A stretch of 64,000 nt of DNA from JAJEEA01 sp965243615 (GTDB taxonomy: Bacteria > Acidobacteriota > Vicinamibacteria > Vicinamibacterales > UBA8438): positions 1,736,001 to 1,800,000 of the forward strand of contig CBDEVO010000003.1 in the NCBI GenBank assembly GCA_965243615.1. The letters run 5' to 3'. Under the pieces are notes generated by a model that saw only the letters and a program-made list of their open reading frames with translations, did not search any database and was not told the origin of the DNA. The position numbers were made by a program, and so were the translations under genes. Positions within the stretch are counted from its first letter, which is position 1, and each line of letters opens with the position of its first letter. This document shows, in pieces, positions 35,990-43,022 of this stretch.

Positions 35990-36113
35990 CCTGCTGGCCT
36001 TCGATCATGCGCTTCCGGCGTAGTCGGAACCGCCTTGGATTGGCGCACCACGATTCGCCCGAGCGCGGCCGTGGCAGTCCGCGGTCTTGCCCGCCGAAGC
36101 ACCTGGGAGTATT

Positions 36114-36132
36114 GTGATGTCATAGACATCAC
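36114..36132 (+). promoter_or_regulatory. operator of the RHH/RelE-like toxin-antitoxin pair
   Basis: Perfect inverted repeat GTGATGTC-ATA-GACATCAC, 20 bases before the antitoxin ATG. Its position and eight-base arms fit autoregulation by the ribbon-helix-helix antitoxin. Confidence 0.65.
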
Positions 36133-36152
36133 TTGATTTCGAGGGATCCAGC

Positions 36153-36416
36153 ATGAGTCAGATAACGGCACGCCTGCCCGATGCGACCGTCGAGGCTCTG
36201 GATGCCGCCGCGAAGGCGCTGGACCGGAGCCGGGCCGAGATCGTCAGGCAGGCGGTGGAGCGCTACCTGGAGGACTTCGACGATCTGACGGTAGCCCTCC
36301 AACGGCTGCGTGATCCAACCGATCCCGTGCTGGATTGGGATGAGGTCAGGCATGCACTACTCGATCCGGATCAAGCGGAGCGCAGCCAGGGAGCTGGATC
36401 GGGTTCCGAAGACTGA
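36153..36416 (+). CDS. ribbon-helix-helix antitoxin (RelB/CopG type)
   Basis: An 87-residue protein whose first 45 residues are a ribbon-helix-helix: SQITARLPDATVEALDAAAKALDRSRAEIVRQAVERYLED. The acidic C-terminal part should wrap the toxin. The gene overlaps the toxin gene by about 65 bases in another frame, giving tight coupling. A palindrome lies just upstream. Confidence 0.85.
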   Translation: MSQITARLPDATVEALDAAAKALDRSRAEIVRQAVERYLEDFDDLTVALQRLRDPTDPVLDWDEVRHALLDPDQAERSQGAGSGSED

Positions 36417-36612
36417 CCGGCAACGGATCCTCCCCGCGATCGACCGACTCGCGGAGCAGCCGCTGGCGGGGAGCGCCCTGAAGGGGGATCTCCGGGGCTT
36501 GCGGCGGGTGCGCGTCGGCAACTACCGCATCGTGTACGAAGTGCTGGACGATGTGCTCGTCGTGCTCGTCGTGCGTGTCGGGCACAGGCGTGACACGTAC
36601 CGGCGGCGATGA
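36352..36612 (+). CDS. RelE/ParE-family toxin
   Basis: An 86-residue protein of the RelE/ParE fold: YSIRIKRSAARELDRVPKTDRQRI, PLAGSALKGDLRGLRRVRVGNYRIVYEV and VVRVGHRRDTYRR. The basic residues and final His-Arg-Arg-Asp-Tyr match mRNA-cleaving RelE members. The ATG at 36352 lies inside the antitoxin gene. The module is complete, so it should be functional. Confidence 0.85.
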   Translation: MHYSIRIKRSAARELDRVPKTDRQRILPAIDRLAEQPLAGSALKGDLRGLRRVRVGNYRIVYEVLDDVLVVLVVRVGHRRDTYRRR

Positions 36613-36636
36613 CGGGGCGACGGGAGGTTCGGGGCC

Positions 36637-36886
36637 TCAGTCCTCGCCGCCGGTTGGCCGGAACAGCCCCGGCCAGTTCAGGAGCACGGAGATCGCGGGG
36701 ACGGCCTCCGATCGGAGGGTGACGAAGCGCCCGTCCGCCGGCGAACGCGTCGGGGAGGATCTTCAGGGCGACGTCGCGGTTCAGGCGGGTGTCGCGGGCG
36801 CGGTAGACCTCGCCCATGCCGCCCGCGCCGAGGGGGCCGACGACGTCGAAGTGCCCGGCGAAGCGGTCGCCCGCGCTCAGCGGCAT
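36637..36886 (-). pseudogene. Ser/Thr protein kinase reduced to its two ends
   Basis: The first 45 residues are a kinase N-lobe: FDVVGPLGAGGMGEVYRARDTRL (Gly-rich loop) and DVALKILPDAF (catalytic Lys). Directly after this, in the next frame, comes DGRFVTLRSEAVPAISVLLNW, closing GLFRPTGGED before the stop at 36637. That ending resembles the last beta-propeller strand of acidobacterial kinases with a C-terminal PD40/WD40 domain. I read this as an internal deletion of most of the gene, with a frameshift at the join near PDAFA. It cannot make an active kinase. Confidence 0.7.
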
Positions 36887-36923
36887 GCGAGTGGTCTCCG
36901 CTGCCCCGCCGCGGCGCAGGGCG

Positions 36924-37334
36924 TCAGTCCCAAGGGTTCACGAGCGCCACGCCCGCCGGCTCGAAATCGGCGACGTTCCGGGTCGCAACCTGCATCCGAT
37001 GCCCGAGCGCGATCGCTGCGATCTGGCCGTCCTGAACGTTGAGCCGTCTGCCTGACCGCTCCGCCCTGGCTGCGATGTCTCCGTACGCTTCGGCGGCGCG
37101 TAGATCGAACGACAGGATTCGGCCCCGGAACCGCTCGCATGTCGCCCGCCAGAAATCCAGCAGGCTCGATCGCCGCCGGCCCTCGGGCAGCCGTGAGATC
37201 CCGTACCGCACTTCCGCCAGCGCAATCGTCGGTACCGCCAGCGAGGGCTCGTTGACAGCGAGCCACGTGACGACCTGGACTGACGGCGTCGGCCTGGTCA
37301 GTTCCGACAGGACGTTGGTGTCGAGCAGAATCAC
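36924..37334 (-). CDS. PIN-domain toxin, FitB/VapC type
   Basis: A 136-residue PIN-domain ribonuclease. The acidic active-site residues are visible: LLDTNVLSE (Asp4-5 region), ALAEVRYGI (Glu), NVQDGQIAAIAL (Asp) and ATRNVADFE (last Asp). It matches the FitB/VapC branch that pairs with FitA-type ribbon-helix-helix antitoxins. Its ATG overlaps the antitoxin stop by four bases. All catalytic residues are present, so it should be active. Confidence 0.88.
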   Translation of the reverse strand: MILLDTNVLSELTRPTPSVQVVTWLAVNEPSLAVPTIALAEVRYGISRLPEGRRRSSLLDFWRATCERFRGRILSFDLRAAEAYGDIAARAERSGRRLNVQDGQIAAIALGHRMQVATRNVADFEPAGVALVNPWD

Positions 37335-37573
37335 GACAGGTCGATGGGTTCTTGCGGCTGTCTGCGCTCGCGGAGGAACGGCTCGATGTCGTCGCCGGGC
37401 TCGACGAGCGCGATCAGATCATCCGGGAATCCGGTCGCGACGGAGGTGTCCTCGGCAGCCTGGTCGAGTATCGAGCGGGCCAGGGCCTCGAGGCTGCACC
37501 CTCGTCGTTCGGCGCGTCGCCTGAGCTTCGCCTTCGACTCGGGCGACAAGTTGCGGATCGTGATGCTCGCCAT
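37331..37573 (-). CDS. FitA-type antitoxin
   Basis: An 80-residue antitoxin with the FitA core MASITIRNLSPESKAKLRRRAERRG and SLEALARSILDQA, a ribbon-helix-helix. The C-terminal acidic half should block the PIN toxin. It is first in the pair, with an ATGA overlap to the toxin gene, and a double palindrome lies upstream. Confidence 0.85.
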   Translation of the reverse strand: MASITIRNLSPESKAKLRRRAERRGCSLEALARSILDQAAEDTSVATGFPDDLIALVEPGDDIEPFLRERRQPQEPIDLS

Positions 37574-37613
37574 GCTGCCCCTCGCCGGTCACGCACCTTG
37601 CTGCACCCTGCAA

Positions 37614-37637
37614 TGATTGCATGCAATCAATCGATTG
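37614..37637 (-). promoter_or_regulatory. double palindromic operator of the FitAB-like pair
   Basis: A perfect 16-base palindrome TGATTGCATGCAATCA (37614-37629) overlaps a perfect 10-base one, CAATCGATTG (37628-37637). It lies 41 bases upstream of the antitoxin start. FitA binds paired inverted repeats of this size. Confidence 0.7.
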
Positions 37638-37715
37638 CGCAAGCTGATCCGGCCCAGTTCGGAAGCGACGCGAGGACGGGGAACGCGTCCTCTTTGCAGA
37701 ACTAGGAGAGAGATG

Positions 37716-37748
37716 ATAGTGTCCTCTAGACACGCTAGGAGACACTAT
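37716..37748 (+). promoter_or_regulatory. PadR operator
   Basis: An imperfect inverted repeat with arms ATAGTGTC and GACACTAT and inner CTAG/CTAG half-sites runs up to the padR start codon. Repeats with a TAGTGTC/GACACTA core are frequent before padR-permease pairs of Acidobacteria. AGGAG at 37737-37741 within it serves as the ribosome site. Confidence 0.65.
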
Positions 37749-38094
37749 GGACACCACCAGGTCCGCCGCCCTGCTCCCCGGCACCCTCGACCTCCTGATC
37801 CTCAAGGCCGTCTCGCTCGATCGCCTGCACGGCTACGGGGTGCTGCTCCGCATCCGGCAGATCACGGGAGAGGCCCTCGACGTGCCGCAGGGCTCGCTCT
37901 ATCCGGCCCTCTACCGGCTCGAGCACCAGGGGCTCATCGAGGCGGAATGGGGCGAGAGCGAGAACCGGCGCCGTGCCAAGTACTACCGCCTCACCGACGC
38001 CGGCCGGCAGCGGCTCGAGGAAGCGGCGGCAGGCTGGGAACGGCTCGCCGCGGCCATGGCTGCCGCCCTCCACGCCACCCCCGAGGAGGCTTGA
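37747..38094 (+). CDS. PadR-family transcriptional regulator
   Basis: A 115-residue winged-helix repressor: LLPGTLDLLILKAV, HGYGVLLRIRQIT, PQGSLYPALYRLEHQGLIEAEWGESENRRRAKYYRLT (recognition helix and wing), then the C-terminal dimerisation helix. PadR proteins of this group sit upstream of ADOP permeases and probably sense a compound that the permease handles. Its stop is two bases from the permease GTG. The permease is broken, so the regulator may now be an orphan. Confidence 0.9.
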   Translation: MDTTRSAALLPGTLDLLILKAVSLDRLHGYGVLLRIRQITGEALDVPQGSLYPALYRLEHQGLIEAEWGESENRRRAKYYRLTDAGRQRLEEAAAGWERLAAAMAAALHATPEEA

Positions 38095-38095
38095 C

Positions 38096-39663
38096 GTGCT
38101 CGCCCGCCTGCGCTCCTTCCTCGGCGCGTGGACCCGGCGGGACCGCTTCGAGGACACCCTCGACGAGGAGGTGCGGTTTCACCTCGAAGCGTGCACGGAG
38201 GAGCTGGTGCGCGCCGGGGTGCCCAAGCGCGAGGCCGCGCGCCGCGCGCGGGTGCAGTTCGGAAGCATCGAATCCGCGAAGGACGACTGCCGGGGGGCGC
38301 GCGGCCTGCGGCTCGCCGACGAGCTGGAGCGGACGATGACCAACATCCGACTCGGGTTCCGCACACTGTTCAAGACCCCGCTCGTCACCGGCGTGGCGGT
38401 CGTGTCGCTGGCCCTCGGCATCGGGGCCAACGCGGCCATCTTCTCGCTCTACAGCCAGTTCCTCCTGCGCCCGCTGCCCGTCGCCGAGCCCGAGCGCCTC
38501 GTCAACCTGGAGAGCCCGGGACCGAAGCCGGGGTCCTGCCGCGGCAGCAACGCCGGTGGATGCGACCACGTGTTCAGCTACCCGATGTTCCGTGACCTCG
38601 AGCGCGGACAGACCGTCTTCTCCGCGCTCGCGGCGCACAAGGGCCTCGTCGCCAACGTCGCCTATCGAGACCGGCCCGTCTTCGTCCAGGGCACGCAGGT
38701 CTCGGGCTCGTACTTCCCGGCGCTGGGACTGCGGCCGGCCGCCGGCCGGTTGTTCGACGGCGAACCCGGGGCGCCCGCCGAGGTGACGGTGCAGGGGTTC
38801 GAAGCGGGGGCGGACGCGGACCGCACGACGCGGCTGGGGCGGATCGGGACCGACTACTCCGCACCCTCGGCATTCCCCTGCTCGCGGGTCGCACGTTCTC
38901 GGAAGCGGACACCCTGGACGCACCGAAGGTCGCGATCGTGAACGAATCGTTCGCGCGCAAGTTCGATCTCGGTCGCGACGCGGTCGGCGGACTCATCGGC
39001 CGCGGTGGTCCCGGTGCCGAGCCCGACATCGAGATCGTCGGGCTCGTCGGCGATGTCCGACAGCGCGCGAGACGCCGTTCCGCTCCGGTCGCCTATGTCC
39101 CGTATCGGCAGGAAGAGGCGATCCGTGGTCTCTGGTTCTACGTCCGGAGCTCGGAACGGCCGGAAGCGGTGTTGCGCTCGATTCCCGCCGTCGTCGCCGG
39201 CGTCGATCCGAACCTGCCGGCGGCGTTCCCCATGCCCTTGTCCCAGATGGCCCAGTTCAGCCGGTTCGAAGATCGAGTGGCGGCGGTGCTGCTGATGTCC
39301 TTCGCGGCCCTCGCGACGCTCCTCGCCGCGGTCGGGCTGTACGGCGTGCTGGCCTACGCGGTGGCGCAGCGGACGCGCGAGATCGGCCTGCGCATGGCCC
39401 TCGGCGCCGACGCGGCGCGGCTGCGCGCCATGGTCCTCGGCCAGGTCGGACGGATCGCCCTGGTGGGCGGCGCGGTCGGGCTCGCCGCCACGCTCGGCCT
39501 CGCCCGCGTCCTGCAATCGGCGCTCTATGAGGTCGAGGGCATGCCGCCCGCCATCGTCGCCGTCGTGGTGGCGGGACTGGCCGCCGTGGCCCTGGCGGCC
39601 GGGCTCCTCCCCGCGCACCGGGCGGCGCGCGTGGATCCGATGGAAGCGCTGTGGCACCGGTAG
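38096..39663 (+). pseudogene. ADOP/MacB-like permease with internal deletion and frameshift
   Basis: A permease of the FtsX/MacB family with the acidobacterial N-terminal domain (FEDTLDEEVRFHLE). The first part includes the first membrane helix region GVAVVSLALGIGANAAIF and the periplasmic start LRPLPVAEPERLVNL. It jumps from AGRLFDGEPG to VTVQGFEAGADADRTT, skipping roughly 280 residues, including the middle membrane helices of full-length (about 800-residue) members. A frameshift near 38860 then displaces TLGIPLLAGRTFSEADTLDAPKVAIV. The remaining frame (NESFARKFDLG to the last helices and PMEALWHR) is intact. SD GGAGG precedes the GTG at 38096. Not functional. Confidence 0.8.
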
Positions 39664-39665
39664 AT

Positions 39666-39800
39666 TCTGCAGCGACCGGCGGTGGGCTGGTGTTCGGCGG
39701 GGACGTGAACGGGCGGTTCCGGGCGTTCGACCAGAAGACGGGCGAGGTGTTGTGGGAGATCAACCTGGGCTCGGCGGTGACGAGCTTTCCGATCAGCTCG
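39666..39800 (+). pseudogene. C-terminal fragment of a PQQ-dependent dehydrogenase
   Basis: Immediately after the permease stop, one frame reads AATGGGLVFGGDVNGRFRAFD and then KTGEVLWEINLGSAVTSFPI. This is the last propeller blade of a quinoprotein alcohol/glucose dehydrogenase. The homology begins within a few bases of the permease stop and ends at about 39800, after which the frame turns random. A deletion must have fused the two genes. Confidence 0.65.
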
Positions 39801-40045
39801 TTCTCCTCGTCCCGTGTCCTGGTCGGTCGTTCCGATCCGGTGGATCGATGTGGCCTCGGTTCCAGACAACCCGGCGCAGTTCCAAGAACGAGGAGGCGGC
39901 CGACACCCGCCAGTGGACCCTTGGTCAGGCAGAGGTGCAGCAGTAGTCGTCCGCAGGGTGCTATTCTGGAGGGAGTGTAGGAGAGGGCGTCGTCGTCAAG
40001 GGCCAATCTGGGCGCGCAATCAACACTTCCCCACGGAGCGATACC

Positions 40046-41755
40046 ATGTTCTCGAATACGACGACGTTTCTGCACGCACTGCTGCGCCGTTGCCCGCGCG
40101 CCCTCGCCCTGGGATGCACGGTTGTGCTGGCCTCCGCCGTGACCATCGGCTGCGGCGGCTCCGGGCCCATGGCGCCGGATCCAGCGGGCGCCACGGTCAC
40201 CGTGCTGGCCCAGGGCGGGCCGCTGCACGGCTCCAACGGCATCTACTTCGGTCCGGACGGAAATCTGTACATCGCCAGCGTCGTCAGCTCGCAGATCCTG
40301 GCGATCGATCCCGAGAGCGGCGCGGCGGTCGCAAGCTATGGTCCGGAAGAGGGGGTCAACGGTCCCGACGACCTGACATTCGACGCGGACGGCGCGATGT
40401 ACTGGACCGACATCGCCGGCGGCGAAATCGGCAAGCGGACGCCCGACGGTGTGACCAGCATTGTCGGCGCGCCCGGCCCCGGTGCGAATCCCATCACGTT
40501 CTCCGACGACGGGCGGCTGTTCATCTCGCAGTGCTTCCTCGGTACGCATCTGTTCGAGATCGATCCGAACGGCGTCGAGGAGCCGCGCCTGATCAATGAC
40601 GAGCTGGGGCCCGGCTGCGGGCTCAACGGCATGGACTGGGGCCCGGACGACAAGCTGTACGGCCCGCGCTGGTTCAACGCCGAGGTCGCCCGCGTCGACG
40701 TGGACAGCGGCGAGGCGGAGATCGTCGCTACCGATTTCGGGATTCCGGCGGCTGTGAAGTTCGACTCCCAGGGGCGGCTGCACGTGCTCGACACGCTGCG
40801 CGGTGAGGTGGTGCGCATCGACCTCGACAGCGGCGACCGTGAAGTCGTCGGGCGGCCCGGCGTTGGCCTGGACAACCTTGCGCTCGACGCCGACGACCGC
40901 ATCTTCGTGTCGAGCTTCATGAACGGCTCCATCGTGGAGGTGACCGGCCCGGACACCAAACGCGACGTGCTGCCCAGCCACGTCAACTCGCCCGGCGGTC
41001 TGGCCGTCACGCCCTCCGGCCGGTTGTTCCTGGGCGACGGGGGAGCGCTGCGCGAACTCGACCCGGTCACCGGTGAGAACCTCTACAGCGCGGGCACCAT
41101 GGTCACCGACGTGGGACGGGTGGCGTCCGTCCAGCCGTACGGCGACAACCTCGTGCTGTCCGGCGGCGGCCGTGCACCGGGCACTTCGATGATCACCATC
41201 TGGAATCCGGACGCGAACGAGGTGGTTGCGCGTTTCGAAGGGTTCCAGCAGGCGGTCGACGCGCTTGCGGTCGGCGACGACATCATCCTGACCGAGTACG
41301 GCACCGGCAGCGTGCTGCGGTTCAACACCGCTGCGCCGGATGACCGCGAGATCATAGCCAGCGGCCTGGAGGCGGCGGCCGGCGTCGCGGCCCACGGCGG
41401 CGACGTGTACGTGACGGACCGCAGCGGGTCGGTGCTGCAGGTGCTCGACGACGGCGAGCCGCTCGCATCGCCGCGGCAGGTGGCCAGCGGCCTGGCCGGC
41501 CCCGAGGGCATCGCCGCGGCCGCGGATGGTGGCCTGTTCGTCGTGGAGGTCGACGCGGACCGCGTTTCGTGGGTGAACCCCGAGTCGGGCGATACGGTCG
41601 TGGTGGCCGAGGGGCTGGCGCTCAGCGGACCCGAGCGCCGCGCGCTCGGACCCGCGACCACCATCGGCGAGCTGTCCGGCATCGCCGTCGGCGCGGACGG
41701 CACGCTATACGTCTCCGCCTTCCGGGACAACCGCGTCTACCGCATCGAACTGTAG
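40046..41755 (+). CDS. SMP-30/NHL-like beta-propeller lipoprotein
   Basis: A 569-residue exported protein. The signal ends in VTIGCGG, a lipobox with Cys36. The mature chain is built of six-bladed propeller repeats, recognised by recurring segments such as HGSNGIYFGPDGNLYIA, GPDDLTFDADGAMYW, GLDNLALDADDRIFVS and SPGGLAVTPSGRLFL, with at least ten such units, so two propellers are likely. This resembles SMP-30/gluconolactonase and NHL proteins, but no catalytic metal ligands can be placed. It stands between two gene remnants and looks complete. Confidence 0.8.
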   Translation: MFSNTTTFLHALLRRCPRALALGCTVVLASAVTIGCGGSGPMAPDPAGATVTVLAQGGPLHGSNGIYFGPDGNLYIASVVSSQILAIDPESGAAVASYGPEEGVNGPDDLTFDADGAMYWTDIAGGEIGKRTPDGVTSIVGAPGPGANPITFSDDGRLFISQCFLGTHLFEIDPNGVEEPRLINDELGPGCGLNGMDWGPDDKLYGPRWFNAEVARVDVDSGEAEIVATDFGIPAAVKFDSQGRLHVLDTLRGEVVRIDLDSGDREVVGRPGVGLDNLALDADDRIFVSSFMNGSIVEVTGPDTKRDVLPSHVNSPGGLAVTPSGRLFLGDGGALRELDPVTGENLYSAGTMVTDVGRVASVQPYGDNLVLSGGGRAPGTSMITIWNPDANEVVARFEGFQQAVDALAVGDDIILTEYGTGSVLRFNTAAPDDREIIASGLEAAAGVAAHGGDVYVTDRSGSVLQVLDDGEPLASPRQVASGLAGPEGIAAAADGGLFVVEVDADRVSWVNPESGDTVVVAEGLALSGPERRALGPATTIGELSGIAVGADGTLYVSAFRDNRVYRIEL

Positions 41756-41821
41756 CGAAAGCAAGGCGTAGCGCAAGGTGCGGCTCGCCGCATCGCCGCC
41801 CGCGGAGACTACGGTAGATTC

Positions 41822-41938
41822 ATGGCGGTGACGCGCACAGCCCTCGTCGTCGGTGCCGGCATCGGCGGCCTGTCGGCTGCCATCTTCCTCCAGAGGATCA
41901 ACCGACGCGCGGGCACTGACGTCACGCGCGCGGCATGA
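41822..41938 (+). pseudogene. N-terminal fragment of an FAD-dependent monooxygenase
   Basis: A 38-codon frame, MAVTRTALVVGAGIGGLSAA and IFLQR, carries the complete dinucleotide-binding GxGxxG of a flavoprotein hydroxylase and then stops. No continuation is found in other frames downstream. It is a truncation scar. Confidence 0.6.
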
Positions 41939-41993
41939 CGGCGCTTCTCCTCGCCGATCGCTGCCGCCGCAGACGTCGCCCGCCCGAGCGCCC

Positions 41994-42824
41994 TCACGCC
42001 GCCGCGGTGACGGCGGTCAGCCGCCCCGAGATCTCGCGCAGGCGGAGCCACTGCTGGTAGTAGAAGGGGAGCAGGGTCACCGACTCGGCGAACTCGAAGA
42101 CGTACATGACGACGGCGAGCACCATGCCGTACTCGACGGTCCGCTCCGCCGCCTCCGCCACCGAGAAGACCAGCAGGCCCACCATCAGCACCCAGACGAT
42201 GCCGAAGTTGGCGGCCTCGAGGTCGGAGAGCTTGATGTTCCAGCGCATCATGTCGCGGAGGTGGCGGCCGACGCGGGCGGGGTCGCCGCTCTCGACCGCG
42301 TCGACCTCGCGCTCGTGCTCGTCGTTGAGGCCTTCGTTGTAGCGGGTGGTCAGGTTCCCGGTCAGGGCGTAGAGGACGACGGTAGCCCCGGCGACGGCGA
42401 GGCAGCCGAGGAACACCGGCCGGTTCAGGGCCGACAGGATGAGGACGGTGCCGGCGAGGCGGATGACGCTGGTGACGAGGTCGGGCAGCGAGTTCTCGAA
42501 GAACTCGACCATCTCCCAGAGCATGCCGAGGCGCGCCGTCCGCGTCGACGTGCTTTCGGCCTGGCGGTCGACCAGCTCCTCGCCCAGCCGCGCGTAGATC
42601 CGGGCGTAGGCCCGGCTGTCGACGAGCCGGCGGACTATCGCGATGGCCATGGCCGCGATGCCGAGCCCCGCGAGCTCGTAGAGGCCCTGCCGCGAGTCGG
42701 CGAGCACGCTGTCGATGGCCCGGCCGATGACGAGCGGGAACAGGGTCCAGCCCGCGGCCTCGAGCACGACCAGGGACAGGGTGAGGACGAAGCGTCCGGC
42801 GAAGCGTCTGAACAGGGTGAGCAT
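41994..42824 (-). CDS. stand-alone ABC six-helix transmembrane domain protein
   Basis: A 276-residue protein with about six membrane segments of the ABC exporter type, starting MLTLFRRFAGRFVLTLSLVVLEAAG and containing FPLVIGRAIDSVLA and NRPVFLGCLAVAGATVVLY. No ATP-binding domain follows (no Walker A), and the length fits the known family of ABC membrane domains encoded alone (ABC_membrane_3). It may pair with a separate ATPase not in the window. The start at 42824 is divergent from the helicase. Confidence 0.8.
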   Translation of the reverse strand: MLTLFRRFAGRFVLTLSLVVLEAAGWTLFPLVIGRAIDSVLADSRQGLYELAGLGIAAMAIAIVRRLVDSRAYARIYARLGEELVDRQAESTSTRTARLGMLWEMVEFFENSLPDLVTSVIRLAGTVLILSALNRPVFLGCLAVAGATVVLYALTGNLTTRYNEGLNDEHEREVDAVESGDPARVGRHLRDMMRWNIKLSDLEAANFGIVWVLMVGLLVFSVAEAAERTVEYGMVLAVVMYVFEFAESVTLLPFYYQQWLRLREISGRLTAVTAAA

Positions 42825-42894
42825 CGGCGCGGTCTCCGGCGATGTGTCGGCTCCTGGCCGATCCTACGGATCATCCCGCCCGGATGATGCACCT

Positions 42895-42995
42895 GTCGGT
42901 CAACGGCCCGCCGGCGCAACGCTACTGGATCGCCACGAGAAACCCCGGATTCCCCGCGGACGATGCTCGTCGGTCAACGGCCCGCTGGCGGCAAC
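42895..42995 (+). repeat. 26-27 bp direct repeat pair upstream of the helicase
   Basis: GTCGGTCAACGGCCCGC is repeated at 42895 and 42969, with the match extending over 26-27 bases apart from a C/T and one extra G. The copies lie in the 200-base gap between the divergent ABC and helicase genes. They could be regulator sites; I see no palindrome within them. Confidence 0.5.
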
Positions 42996-43022
42996 CGGCG
43001 TACTGGGGCGACAATCTCCGGC

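Noticed and set aside
39801..40045. Possible further remnant between the quinoprotein tail and the lipoprotein gene
   Set aside because: I translated all frames and saw segments such as PDNPAQFQERGG, but nothing I can assign to a family.
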